Shown piece after piece: positions 15,695-23,685 of a stretch of DNA of 30,502 nucleotides (position 1 is the first letter of the stretch; the number at the start of each line of letters is the position of its first letter). A model generated the notes under the pieces. That model saw only the letters and a program-made list of their open reading frames with translations. It was not told the DNA's origin and made no database searches. The stretch is from DATAES01 sp036257895 (GTDB lineage: Bacteria > Actinomycetota > Acidimicrobiia > Acidimicrobiales > JACDCH01), in NCBI GenBank assembly GCA_036257895.1, contig DATAES010000125.1, positions 1 to 30,502 of the forward strand, in the 5' to 3' direction. A program made the position numbers and the translations under genes.

Positions 15695-15752
15695 AGCGAA
15701 TGTTGGTGCTCCGTGGCCCCTATGGGGGCCACGCATACCCGGGGTTCGTGAG
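15695..15752. repeat. 58-bp dispersed palindromic repeat, copy 2
   Basis: Same element as 3962-4019 with six mismatches, in the same orientation, in the gap between the DUF3048 gene and pdxS. The core stem CGTGGCCCC/GGGGCCACG is kept with a TATG loop. In the three outer base pairs of copy 1, one position shows a compensatory change (G-C to T-A) and two are broken. Like copy 1 it lies between two genes of the same direction and has no T-tract. Confidence 0.85.
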
Positions 15753-15785
15753 GTTATGACGGCTTCGGCGACCCAGGCTGACCTT

Positions 15786-15791
15786 TAGACT
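15786..15791 (+). promoter_or_regulatory. Putative -10 box for pdxS (leaderless)
   Basis: TAGACT, 7 nt before the pdxS GTG. The surrounding CCTTTAGACT is identical to the box before rel (27333-27338). Confidence 0.45.
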
Positions 15792-15798
15792 CGAACGC

Positions 15799-16683
15799 GT
15801 GAGCGCGCACGAGACCGGTACGTTCCGCGTCAAGCGGGGGCTGGCCGAGATGATGAAGGGCGGCGTCATCATGGACGTCGTCACCCCGGACCAAGCCAAG
15901 ATCGCCGAGGATGCGGGTGCCGCCGCGGTGATGGCGCTCGAGCGCGTGCCTGCCGACATCCGTCGTGACGGTGGCGTTGCCCGCATGAGCGATCCGGAGA
16001 TGATCGAAGGCATCAAGGACGCGGTGACCATCCCGGTCATGGCAAAGGCGCGCATCGGTCACTTCGCGGAGGCGCAGATCCTCGAGGCGCTGGGCGTCGA
16101 CTACGTCGACGAGTCCGAGGTGCTCACCCCGGCCGACGAGGCGCATCACATCGACAAGTGGCGGTTCACCGTTCCGTTCGTCTGCGGCGCGACGAACCTC
16201 GGCGAAGCGCTTCGGCGCATCAGCGAGGGCGCGGCGATGATCCGATCGAAAGGTGAGGCGGGTACCGGCAACATCGTCGAAGCCGTCCGTCACCTCCGGT
16301 CGATTCTCGGTGACCTGCGCAAGATCACGCAGGCCGATTCCGCCGAGGTCTACGACTGGGCCAAGCAGCTCCGTTCGCCGGTCGGGCTGGTGCAGGAGGT
16401 CGCGGAGACCGGCGCGTTGCCGGTTCCGTTGTTCTGCGCCGGGGGCATCGCCACCCCTGCGGACGCGTCGCTCGTGATGCAACTCGGGGCCGAGGCTGTG
16501 TTCGTGGGCTCGGGCATCTTCAAGTCGGACAACCCGCCCGCGCGTGCGAAGTCGATCGTCGAGGCGACGACACACTTCCGAGACCCGGACATCCTCGCGA
16601 AGGTGAGTCGCGGCCTGGGCCCGCCGATGCGGGGGCAGGACATCGGCGAGCTCGACGTGAAGCTGTCGGAGCGCGGCTGGTAG
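15799..16683 (+). CDS. pdxS: Pyridoxal 5'-phosphate synthase subunit PdxS
   Basis: 294-residue TIM-barrel synthase that builds PLP from ribose 5-phosphate, glyceraldehyde 3-phosphate and ammonia supplied by PdxT. Catalytic residues are all present: D26, K83 (PVMAKARIGH) and K151 (IRSKGEAGTGN), the equivalents of Asp24, Lys81 and Lys149. The length is standard. GTG 15799 follows a TAGACT box with no Shine-Dalgarno. Its stop codon abuts the stop codon of the convergent gene with no gap. PdxT is not adjacent but about 1 kb downstream. Confidence 0.97.
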   Translation: MSAHETGTFRVKRGLAEMMKGGVIMDVVTPDQAKIAEDAGAAAVMALERVPADIRRDGGVARMSDPEMIEGIKDAVTIPVMAKARIGHFAEAQILEALGVDYVDESEVLTPADEAHHIDKWRFTVPFVCGATNLGEALRRISEGAAMIRSKGEAGTGNIVEAVRHLRSILGDLRKITQADSAEVYDWAKQLRSPVGLVQEVAETGALPVPLFCAGGIATPADASLVMQLGAEAVFVGSGIFKSDNPPARAKSIVEATTHFRDPDILAKVSRGLGPPMRGQDIGELDVKLSERGW

Positions 16684-17568
16684 TCAGTCGGTCGGCAGCA
16701 GGAAGTCGCGCAAGAGCGTCAGCGGCTCGATCACGTCAGCGGGTCCGTCGACGACGTCGATCACATCCGCTCCTCGGCCTGCGAGCGAGTCGAGCAATGG
16801 TTCGAGGTCGGCGCGCAGCTTTGCGTCGCCATTCGTGCCTGTGAACCACACACGAGTGCTCTCCGCCGACGCGTCGATGACATAGACGCCGGGCGCGGAG
16901 CTGGTGAGCTCGATCGAGAACGTGAGCGTCGAGCCGAAGAACGTCGGCACGGTGGACGAGACCGTCAGGGCATACAGCGCCGCGAGCCGGTTCTCGGCGA
17001 GCGTCGGCTCGTGTGGGAGGCCGAGGGGAACGACGACGTCGCGCTCGTGCAGCCACGCGTCCCAGAAGAGATGCGCGCCCAGTGCGGCCCAGTGCAGCGG
17101 ACCGTACGGACCGGGGAGCAGCTCGTCGTCACCATCCCGAATGCGCCGTTCGAACGCCGCCCGTTCGGCTTCCGCCGCGACCTCGAACGCCGCGACGGTC
17201 TCGGCTGGTGTCTGCCCGTCGGACTCCGCCAGCCACGTGGCCGGATCGTTGCGGGGATCGATGCGGCCATCGGGGGTACGCGGTCCCTCGCCGCGCTGCA
17301 GCGCGCTGTCCAGGTTGGCGACGTCTACCAGGTGGCGGGCCACGTCCTGCACGGTCCACACGCTGCAGCGGGTGGCCGCCCGCCATTGGTGCTCGTCGAA
17401 CGTGCGAAACAGCTCGAGCATGCGGGCCCGCTGCGTGGCGAGCGCGCCGGCGACCGCTTCCGGCCCCGGTTCGACGCCGTGGAACCGGTCGATGGTCGTG
17501 GCGACCGCAGCTGCCATGTGCTCGCTTCGCTCGCGCTCGGCTGCCATGTGCTCGCTTCGCTCGCGCAT
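16684..17568 (-). CDS. Maleylpyruvate-isomerase-family (TIGR03083-like) protein
   Basis: 294 residues from ATG 17568. The N-terminal MDMPI/DinB-like bundle shows WTVQDVARHLVDV and a second metal-ligand region HLFWDAWLHERDVVVP, matching His-rich mycothiol-dependent isomerase relatives. A C-terminal domain of about 100 residues follows, as is common in the family. Substrate unknown. The N-terminus carries a duplicated 30-bp unit (17510-17569) giving ERSEHMAA twice, so ATGs at 17568, 17547 and 17517 are all in frame; a GCAGG-like site upstream of 17568 favours the longest form. It lies between pdxS and pdxT on the opposite strand. The open frame extending further upstream (to about 18225) only mirrors pdxT. 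Confidence 0.82.
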   Translation of the reverse strand: MRERSEHMAAERERSEHMAAAVATTIDRFHGVEPGPEAVAGALATQRARMLELFRTFDEHQWRAATRCSVWTVQDVARHLVDVANLDSALQRGEGPRTPDGRIDPRNDPATWLAESDGQTPAETVAAFEVAAEAERAAFERRIRDGDDELLPGPYGPLHWAALGAHLFWDAWLHERDVVVPLGLPHEPTLAENRLAALYALTVSSTVPTFFGSTLTFSIELTSSAPGVYVIDASAESTRVWFTGTNGDAKLRADLEPLLDSLAGRGADVIDVVDGPADVIEPLTLLRDFLLPTD

Positions 17569-17569
17569 T
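17510..17569. repeat. Tandem duplication of a 30-bp unit
   Basis: Two 27-nt identical blocks (17510-17536 and 17540-17566) repeat with period 30. Each contains CATGTGCTCGCTTCGCTC. On the minus strand they encode ERSEHMAA twice at the N-terminus of the isomerase-like protein, and each copy carries an in-frame ATG. Gain or loss of a unit would move the first ATG without breaking the frame. Confidence 0.9.
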
Positions 17570-17615
17570 GCATCAGCCTGCCCCGTCGACGGTGCCGGTG
17601 CGCAATGGTCGCCTC

Positions 17616-17621
17616 TACACT
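17616..17621 (+). promoter_or_regulatory. Possible -10 box for pdxT
   Basis: TACACT fits TANNNT in the 81-bp divergent gap. It would give a leader of about 20 nt containing the AGAGG ribosome site, so pdxT would be leadered, unlike pdxS. No -35 is evident. Confidence 0.3.
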
Positions 17622-17649
17622 CGTTCGGCGATGTGTCAGAGGCCTCCAG

Positions 17650-18219
17650 GTGAAGATCGGCGTCCTCGCCCTCCAGGGTGCGTTCGCCACCCACGCCGAG
17701 GTCCTGCGCGGCCTCGGCGCTGAAGCGCGGGAGGTCCGGGTCCCGGCACATCTCGACGGCGTCGACGCTCTGGTGCTGCCGGGCGGAGAGTCCACGACCA
17801 TGTCGCTGCTGCTTGACTCGTCCGGGCTTCGGGATCCGGTCGCCGATCGGCTCGCCGACGGATTGCCCGCGCTCGGAACGTGCGCGGGGATGATCCTCCT
17901 CGCCTCGAACGTGCTCGACGGCCGACACGATCAACGCAGCTTCGGCGTCGTCGACGTCGATGTCCGGCGCAATGCGTTCGGTCGCCAGGTTGACAGCTTC
18001 GAGAGTGATCTCGACGTGGACGGCCTTGCCGGCGGTGCCTTCCATGCCGTGTTCATCCGCGCGCCCGTGGTCGAGCGCGCTGGCACCGACGTGGATGTGC
18101 TCGCGACCGTCGACGGCAAGCCCGTGCTCGTCAGACACGGGCCGTTGGTCGCGGCGGCGTTCCATCCCGAGCTGTCGGACGACGACCGCATCCACCAACT
18201 CTTCCTGGAGGGGGTCTGA
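17650..18219 (+). CDS. pdxT: Pyridoxal 5'-phosphate synthase glutaminase subunit PdxT
   Basis: 189-residue class I glutaminase that releases ammonia from glutamine for PdxS. Starts KIGVLALQGAF; oxyanion-hole motif PGGEST (44-49); nucleophile C78 in GTCAGMI; His172 and Glu174 in FHPEL complete the triad. The length is typical. GTG 17650 has AGAGG at 17638-17642, seven nt upstream. The gene ends 4 bp before yebC, and its final codons contain the yebC ribosome site, so the two are likely co-transcribed. Confidence 0.96.
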   Translation: MKIGVLALQGAFATHAEVLRGLGAEAREVRVPAHLDGVDALVLPGGESTTMSLLLDSSGLRDPVADRLADGLPALGTCAGMILLASNVLDGRHDQRSFGVVDVDVRRNAFGRQVDSFESDLDVDGLAGGAFHAVFIRAPVVERAGTDVDVLATVDGKPVLVRHGPLVAAAFHPELSDDDRIHQLFLEGV

Positions 18220-18223
18220 CAGC

Positions 18224-18973
18224 ATGTCCGGTCACTCGAAGTGGGCGACGATCAAGCACCAGAAGGGTGCGAAGGACAAGGCGCGCGGCAAGCTGTTCGC
18301 GAAGGTGCTCCGCCAGGTCGAGGTTGCGGCGCGCGAAGGCGGTGGCGATCCGGATGCCAATCCGACGTTGCGCACGATGTTCCAAAAAGCGCGCGACGCC
18401 TCGATCCCAATGGACACGATCGACCGCGCCATCAAACGGGGCACCGGTGAGCTCGAAGGCGTCACCTACGAACAGATCACCTACGAGGGTTACGCCCCGG
18501 GAGGTGTCGCCGTGTTGGTCGAAGTGCTCACCGACAACCGCAACCGGACGGGCGCGGACATCCGCAGCCTGTTCAGTCGCAACGGCGGGTCGATCGCGGC
18601 GCTGGGCGCGGTGGCGTGGCAGTTCGACCGCAAGGGACAGGTGCTCGTCGACCGGAGCGCGGACGAGGAGGAGTTGATGCTCACCGCGCTCGATGCGGGT
18701 GCCGACGATCTCGCCGACGACGGCGAGCTGTGGCGCGTGACGACGGGACCGACCGAGTTGCACCGAGTTCGATCAGCCATCGAGGAAGCGGGCATGGTCG
18801 TCGACTCTGCCGACCTGACGATGTTGCCGCAGACGACGATCCCGTTGACCGACGCCGAAGGTGCGAAGAAGGTGCTGCGGCTGATCGACGCCCTCGACGA
18901 GCACGACGACGTGCAGAACGTGCACGCCAACTTCGACATCCCGGACGACATCCTCGCCGACGCCTCCGTGTAG
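18224..18973 (+). CDS. yebC: YebC/PmpR-family protein (TACO1-like)
   Basis: 249 residues. N-terminal MSGHSKWATIKHQKGAKDKARGK is diagnostic; the three-domain family fold follows with KARDASIPMDTIDRAIKRG, YEGYAPGGVAVLVE and NRTGADIRSLFSRNGG. YebC-type proteins have been described as transcription regulators (PmpR) and more recently as ribosome-associated factors aiding difficult peptide sequences; which role applies here cannot be read. A strong ribosome site GGAGGGG (18207-18214) within the end of pdxT lies 9 nt before ATG 18224. The position before ruvC is conserved across bacteria. Confidence 0.97.
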   Translation: MSGHSKWATIKHQKGAKDKARGKLFAKVLRQVEVAAREGGGDPDANPTLRTMFQKARDASIPMDTIDRAIKRGTGELEGVTYEQITYEGYAPGGVAVLVEVLTDNRNRTGADIRSLFSRNGGSIAALGAVAWQFDRKGQVLVDRSADEEELMLTALDAGADDLADDGELWRVTTGPTELHRVRSAIEEAGMVVDSADLTMLPQTTIPLTDAEGAKKVLRLIDALDEHDDVQNVHANFDIPDDILADASV

Positions 18974-19012
18974 CACGGGCGCGGGATCCACGACCGACGA
19001 CACGGGACGGGC

Positions 19013-19018
19013 TACGGT
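19013..19018 (+). promoter_or_regulatory. Putative -10 box for ruvC (leaderless)
   Basis: TACGGT, 7 nt before the ruvC GTG, in the 52-bp gap after yebC. GGCTACGGT here is identical to the box before yajC. Confidence 0.42.
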
Positions 19019-19025
19019 CGTACGC

Positions 19026-19523
19026 GTGTTCGTGTTGGGTGTCGATCCCGGGCTGTCCCGCTGCGGCTACGGCGTGCTCGAACCGCTGGGAGGCGGCCGG
19101 GCGCGAGCGGTGGCCGCGGGGGTCATCACCACGCCTGCTGCAGCCCCGTTGCCAGATCGACTTGGCGAGTTGCAGCGTGAGGTCCGGTCGCTCCTGGCGC
19201 AGATGACGCCGGCCGTCGTGGCCATCGAGCGGGTGTACTTCCAGGCGAACGTGCGCACCGCGATGTCGGTCGGGCAGGCGAGCGGGGTCGTGATGGCCGA
19301 AGCCATCAATGCCGGGTGCGAAGTCGCGCAGTACGGTCCGAACGAGGTCAAGCAGGCGGTCGCCGGGTGGGGTGACGCCGGGAAGGACGAGGTCGAGCGC
19401 ATGGTGCAACGGTTGCTCGGCATCGAGCACCCGCTCCGGCCGGTCGACGCGGCTGACGCCGTCGCGCTGGCGCTGTGCCACCTGGCCCACGAGCCGACAC
19501 TGCGCAGGCTGGCAGCTCGATGA
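19026..19523 (+). CDS. ruvC: Holliday-junction endonuclease RuvC
   Basis: 165-residue resolvase that cuts four-way junctions with RuvAB. The acidic catalytic set is complete: D7 (GVDPGLSRCG), E68 (AIERVYF), D141 and D144 (PVDAADA). GTG 19026 follows TACGGT by 7 nt and no ribosome site is visible. The stop overlaps the ruvA ATG (ATGA), indicating translational coupling in a ruvC-ruvA-ruvB unit. Confidence 0.97.
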   Translation: MFVLGVDPGLSRCGYGVLEPLGGGRARAVAAGVITTPAAAPLPDRLGELQREVRSLLAQMTPAVVAIERVYFQANVRTAMSVGQASGVVMAEAINAGCEVAQYGPNEVKQAVAGWGDAGKDEVERMVQRLLGIEHPLRPVDAADAVALALCHLAHEPTLRRLAAR

Positions 19524-20143
19524 TCGGGAGCCTGCGCGGTCGCATCCTCGACCGGTCCGACCAAGAAGTGCTCGTCGAGGTCAACGGCATCGGCTACCGG
19601 GTGTCGGTGTCGCCGTCGACTGCCGTCTCGCTCGGTGGCGTCGGCGACGACGCGCTGGTGCACGTGCACCACCACGTGCGGGAGGACGCGCAGACGCTGT
19701 ATGGCTTCGCTTCGTCGGGTGAGCGACGCTGCTTCGAAGCGCTGTTGGGTGCGCACGGTGTCGGACCTGCGCTCGCGCTCGCGATCCTTTCGGTGCACAG
19801 CCCGGAATCGCTGCAGCGCACGCTGGCTGACGACGACATCTCGTCGCTCTGCCTCGTGCCGGGTGTCGGTAAGAAGACGGCCACGCGTCTGCTCGTCGAG
19901 TTGAAGTCACGGCTGAGCGCGGCCGACGTCGATCTCGGCGCGATCGCGCTGAGCAGCAACGGCAACGGCAACGGCGCCACCGCGGGCACGACGCCGTCGG
20001 TGCGGGTCGATGTGCGCGACGCGCTGACGGCTCTGGGTTACTCGCCGGACGAGATCCGCGATGCGCTCGCGGGCGTGCCGGACGAGGGCGACGCGGCGCT
20101 CCTGTTGAAGCAGGCCCTGCAGCAATTGGCGCTCGTCCGATGA
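19520..20143 (+). CDS. ruvA: Holliday-junction DNA-binding subunit RuvA
   Basis: 207 residues. The N-terminal OB fold (MIGSLRGRILDR, GIGYRV) is followed by two helix-hairpin-helix motifs (LLGAHGVGPALALAIL and LCLVPGVGKKTATRLLVELK). A flexible linker with repeated Asn-Gly (SSNGNGNGATAG) leads to the C-terminal three-helix domain that contacts RuvB (DALTALGYSPDEI). The ATG overlaps the ruvC stop; the gene ends 9 bp before ruvB. Confidence 0.97.
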   Translation: MIGSLRGRILDRSDQEVLVEVNGIGYRVSVSPSTAVSLGGVGDDALVHVHHHVREDAQTLYGFASSGERRCFEALLGAHGVGPALALAILSVHSPESLQRTLADDDISSLCLVPGVGKKTATRLLVELKSRLSAADVDLGAIALSSNGNGNGATAGTTPSVRVDVRDALTALGYSPDEIRDALAGVPDEGDAALLLKQALQQLALVR

Positions 20144-20152
20144 GGCGCGGCG

Positions 20153-21208
20153 ATGCGTGAGGAGTTGCTGAGCCCCGAACCGATCCCCGGCGACGCGGTC
20201 GACGAGGTCGGCGACGACGGTGAGGACGGCGGCTTACGTCCCCGCCGGCTACAGGACTTCGTCGGCCAGGCCGAGCTCAAGGAGCACCTCTCGATCATCC
20301 TCGAGGCGGCGCGAGCACGCGGGCAGGCGGCCGACCACCTCCTGTTCGCCGGTCCGCCCGGTCTCGGCAAGACCACGTTGGCACACATCGTCGCCGTCGA
20401 GTTGGGCGTGCGCATGCACGTGACGTCGGGGCCCGCCATCGAGCGAGCAGGTGACCTGGCCGCGGTCCTCACGAACCTCGACGAGGGCGACGTGCTCTTC
20501 ATCGACGAGATCCACCGCCTGGCGCGCGCCGTCGAAGAGGTGCTGTACCCGGCGATGGAGGACTTCCAGCTCGACATCGTCCTCGGCAAGGGCCCCGCGG
20601 CGCGCTCGATCCGACTCGACCTGTCACGGTTCACGCTCGTCGGAGCGACCACGCGCACCGGCCTCATCACCGGTCCGCTGCGTGATCGATTCGGGCTCGT
20701 CGCGAGACTCGACTACTACGACGTGCACGACCTCCAAGCGATCGTCGTGCGCGCGGCCGGCATTCTCGGTGTGCAGGTCGACGACCGCGGCGCGAACGAG
20801 ATCGCGCGGCGGGCTCGTGGCACGCCTCGCATCGCCAACCGGCTCCTACGCCGCAGCCGTGACTTCGCCGAAGTGAGAGGCGGTGGCGTCGTCGACGGGC
20901 CCACCGCACACGCGGGTCTGACCGTGTTCGGTGTCGACGAGCGCGGCCTTGACAAGGTCGACCGTGCCGTCCTGAACGCCCTGTGCGCGAGGTTCGGCGG
21001 CGGCCCGGTCGGTCTCAAGACGCTCGCCATCTCGGTCGGGGAGCCGGAGGAGACGGTCGAGGACGTGTACGAGCCGTTCCTGATCCAGCAGGGCTTGCTG
21101 ATGCGCACACACCGCGGCCGCGTCGCGACACCTGCGGCGTGGGGGCACCTCGGGCTCGAAGCGCCCGCCAACGCGACCGGTGAGGCGGCGCCGGGCTTGT
21201 TCGGCTAA
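20153..21208 (+). CDS. ruvB: Holliday-junction branch-migration ATPase RuvB
   Basis: 351-residue AAA+ motor. Walker A GPPGLGKT (67-74), Walker B DEIH (118-121), sensor 1 in LVGATTRTG, and the Arg-finger region GPLRDRFG. The C-terminal winged-helix domain holds YEPFLIQQGLL and RGRVATPAAW. An acidic N-terminal extension of about 30 residues (many Asp/Glu) precedes RLQDFVGQ. ATG 20153 has GAGG about 7 nt upstream, starting in the ruvA stop region. Confidence 0.97.
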   Translation: MREELLSPEPIPGDAVDEVGDDGEDGGLRPRRLQDFVGQAELKEHLSIILEAARARGQAADHLLFAGPPGLGKTTLAHIVAVELGVRMHVTSGPAIERAGDLAAVLTNLDEGDVLFIDEIHRLARAVEEVLYPAMEDFQLDIVLGKGPAARSIRLDLSRFTLVGATTRTGLITGPLRDRFGLVARLDYYDVHDLQAIVVRAAGILGVQVDDRGANEIARRARGTPRIANRLLRRSRDFAEVRGGGVVDGPTAHAGLTVFGVDERGLDKVDRAVLNALCARFGGGPVGLKTLAISVGEPEETVEDVYEPFLIQQGLLMRTHRGRVATPAAWGHLGLEAPANATGEAAPGLFG

Positions 21209-21221
21209 GACCGACGACGTC

Positions 21222-22205
21222 TTGGACGTCTCCGAACTCGACTACCCGCTACCCGAGGACGCGATCGCGCAAGAGCCGGTCGAGCCGCGTGATGCCGCGC
21301 GCTTGCTGGTCGATCGCGGCGCTGACGCCTCTCCCGAACACCGCGCTGTCGCCGACCTGCCGGAGCTGTTGCACCCCCGCGACCTCCTCGTGGTCAATGA
21401 CAGCCGGGTACGTGCGGCGCGCCTGCAGCTGCGCAAGCCCACCGGCGGCGCGGTCGAAGTGCTCCTGCTCGAGCCGGTCGGGCGCGAGTGGGAGGCGCTG
21501 GTGCGCCCGAGCCGGCGAGTGCGAGCCGGGATGCAGCTGTCCTCGCACGACGGCTCGGTCAGCGTGAGCGTGCACCAACCTTTGGGTGAGGGCCGCTGGC
21601 GGGTCGCGGTCGAGGGTGATCCCGACCGGGTGGGCGAAGTGCCACTACCGCCGTACGTGCACGCCAAGCTCGCTGACCCCGAGCGGTACCAGACTGTGTT
21701 CGCCCGCCGGCCCGTTGCGGCCGCGGCGCCGACCGCGGGCCTTCACCTCACCGAGGCGGTGCTGGCGCGTTGTCGCGCTCGGGGCATCGATGTCGCCACA
21801 ATCGAGCTCGCCGTGGGGCTCGACACGTTTCGGCCCGTCACCGAGCAGCACGTCGAAGACCATCCCATGCACACTGAGGCATACGTCGTGCCGGCGGCAA
21901 CGATGGAAGCGTGCAAGCGGGCGAGGCGCGTCGTCGCGATCGGCACGACAGTCGTGCGCGCGCTCGAGGCGACTGCCGCGACAGGAACCTTGGAGGGACG
22001 TACTGACCTCTTCATCAGGCGCGGCTTCTCGTTCCAGGTCGTCGACGTCCTCCTCACCAACTTTCACGTCCCGCGGACCACGCTGCTTGCACTGGTCGAC
22101 GCGTTCATGGGGCCGCGGTGGCGTGCGCTCTACGACGTCGCGCTCGCATCGGGCTACCGGTTCCTGTCGTTCGGCGACGCCATGCTCGTGGAGCGCAACT
22201 CGTGA
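21222..22205 (+). CDS. queA: S-adenosylmethionine:tRNA ribosyltransferase-isomerase QueA
   Basis: 327 residues from TTG 21222; GTG 21180, overlapping ruvB, is a less likely start because LDVSELDYPLPEDAIAQ aligns with the normal family N-terminus. It transfers the ribosyl of SAM to 7-aminomethyl-7-deazaguanine in tRNA, forming epoxyqueuosine. Motifs: PRDAARLLV, LLVVNDSRVRAARL, AAAPTAGLHLT, GLDTFRPV, and the C-terminal NFHVPRTTLLALVDAF. It lies directly before tgt, the preceding enzyme of the pathway. Queuosine genes are missing in many actinobacteria, so this pair is informative about lineage. Confidence 0.95.
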   Translation: MDVSELDYPLPEDAIAQEPVEPRDAARLLVDRGADASPEHRAVADLPELLHPRDLLVVNDSRVRAARLQLRKPTGGAVEVLLLEPVGREWEALVRPSRRVRAGMQLSSHDGSVSVSVHQPLGEGRWRVAVEGDPDRVGEVPLPPYVHAKLADPERYQTVFARRPVAAAAPTAGLHLTEAVLARCRARGIDVATIELAVGLDTFRPVTEQHVEDHPMHTEAYVVPAATMEACKRARRVVAIGTTVVRALEATAATGTLEGRTDLFIRRGFSFQVVDVLLTNFHVPRTTLLALVDAFMGPRWRALYDVALASGYRFLSFGDAMLVERNS

Positions 22206-22215
22206 AAGCTGTCGT

Positions 22216-23316
22216 ATGACCGCCGTCTTGATCGCGATCGACGCGACCGACGGCGACGCGCGCACGGGACGAGCGTGCACACCGACCGGTCACGTCGTGA
22301 CGACGCCATGCTTCATGCCCGTCGGCACGCGCGGTGCGATCCGTGGCTTGGACTCGGACGACCTCAGGGCGCTCGGTGTCGAGATGGTGCTGGCCAACAC
22401 GTACCACCTGATGCTCAAACCGGGTGCCGATGTCGTCGAGTCGGTCGGCGGTCTCCATCGGTTCACGGGCTGGGACGGACCGATGCTCACCGACTCCGGC
22501 GGCTTCCAGGTGTTCTCCTTGCGCCCGAAGGTGGACGACGAGGGCGTCAGCTTCCGCTCCGCGTACGACGGCGGCACACACCGGCTCACGCCCGAGATCG
22601 CGGTGCGGTTGCAGGAGCAAATCGGTGCGGACATCCAGATGGTGCTCGATGTGTGCCCGCCGCTCCCGTCATCGGCCGCGGTCGTGCGCACCGCGGTCGA
22701 TCGCACAGCCGCGTGGGCGGCGCGGGCCAAGGTGGCTCATCGGCGCGCCGATCAGGCGCTCTTCGGGATCGTCCAGGGCGGCGTGGACCAGATGCTTCGG
22801 GTCGAGAGCGCAGAACGGACGGTCGCTGTCGGCTTCGACGGGTACGCGATCGGCGGGCTCTCGGTGGGGGAGCGCCGGGCAGAAATGGTGCCCGCGCTGC
22901 GTGCTGCCGTCGGCGTGCTCCCGGCGGACCGCGTTCGATATCTCATGGGCGTCGGTGATCCCGCAGGTCTGGTCGAAGCGGTCGCGGCCGGCGTCGACTT
23001 GTTCGACTGCGTGCTGCCCACTCGCCACGGACGGCACGGGACGGTGCTGACCGATGCCGGACGGCTCAACCTGCGCAACTCGCGATTCGCGGCCGACGAC
23101 GGGCCACTCGACCCTGCGTGCCCGTGCCGGGTCTGTCGCCGATGGTCCCGCGCCTACCTCCGTCACCTGCTGTCGGTTCGGGAGCCGACCGGGCCCCGGC
23201 TGGTCACGGTGCACAACGTGGCGTGGACGCTTCGGTTCGTCGAACGGATGCGGGAAGCGATCCGGTCCGGCCGGTTCGCCGCGTTTCAGCAGGACACGAC
23301 GACCGTCTGGGGGTGA
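22216..23316 (+). CDS. tgt: tRNA-guanine transglycosylase
   Basis: 366 residues. Exchanges the wobble guanine of GUN-anticodon tRNAs for preQ1. General acid/base D93 (TDSGGFQVFSL); nucleophile D264 (DLFDCVLPTR); substrate pocket GGLSVGE (213-219); zinc site C302, C304, C307 and H333. All catalytic and metal residues are present, at spacings typical of the bacterial enzyme. ATG 22216 lies 10 bp after queA with GAAAG as a modest ribosome site. Confidence 0.96.
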   Translation: MTAVLIAIDATDGDARTGRACTPTGHVVTTPCFMPVGTRGAIRGLDSDDLRALGVEMVLANTYHLMLKPGADVVESVGGLHRFTGWDGPMLTDSGGFQVFSLRPKVDDEGVSFRSAYDGGTHRLTPEIAVRLQEQIGADIQMVLDVCPPLPSSAAVVRTAVDRTAAWAARAKVAHRRADQALFGIVQGGVDQMLRVESAERTVAVGFDGYAIGGLSVGERRAEMVPALRAAVGVLPADRVRYLMGVGDPAGLVEAVAAGVDLFDCVLPTRHGRHGTVLTDAGRLNLRNSRFAADDGPLDPACPCRVCRRWSRAYLRHLLSVREPTGPRLVTVHNVAWTLRFVERMREAIRSGRFAAFQQDTTTVWG

Positions 23317-23340
23317 GGATCGGAGTGTCCGCTACGCGGC

Positions 23341-23346
23341 TACGGT
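23341..23346 (+). promoter_or_regulatory. Putative -10 box for yajC (leaderless)
   Basis: TACGGT, 9 nt before the yajC GTG, in the 39-bp gap after tgt. It would give yajC-secD-secF a promoter of their own. Confidence 0.38.
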
Positions 23347-23355
23347 TGATGCGCC

Positions 23356-23685
23356 GTGGGTAGCCTCATTTTCCTTGCCGCCATGCTGTTCGTGGCGTGG
23401 TTCTTCCTCATCCGACCGCAGCAGCGACGGGTGCGGGCCCATCAGGCCCTGGTGCAGACACTGCACGAGGGCGACGAAGTGATGACCACCTCGGGGATCT
23501 TCGGCACCATCACGTCGATGGACGGCGACGTCCTCCGGGTCGAGGTGGCTCCCGGTGTCGAGTTGCGGATGGTGAAGAACGCCATCGCCAGGCGCACCGA
23601 TCCCGAGGCGAACACATCCGACGGCGATCAGGATGACGGCGAGACGGGCGCCGACGCTGAAGCTGCTCCCGCGGCCGAGGAGTGA
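23356..23685 (+). CDS. yajC: Sec translocon accessory protein YajC
   Basis: 109 residues. One N-terminal transmembrane helix (about 3-19) runs into the family signature FFLIRPQQRRVRAHQ, followed by GDEVMTTSGIFGTI and a small beta domain; the C-terminal 25 residues or so are acidic and disordered. YajC associates with SecDF at the membrane. The stop TGA overlaps the secD start region (GTGATG), so coupling is likely. Confidence 0.95.
   Translation: MGSLIFLAAMLFVAWFFLIRPQQRRVRAHQALVQTLHEGDEVMTTSGIFGTITSMDGDVLRVEVAPGVELRMVKNAIARRTDPEANTSDGDQDDGETGADAEAAPAAEE

Noticed and set aside
17569..18225. Upstream extension of the maleylpyruvate-isomerase-like frame across pdxT
   Set aside because: This portion is antisense to pdxT and yields no family-like sequence; the protein fold begins after 17568.
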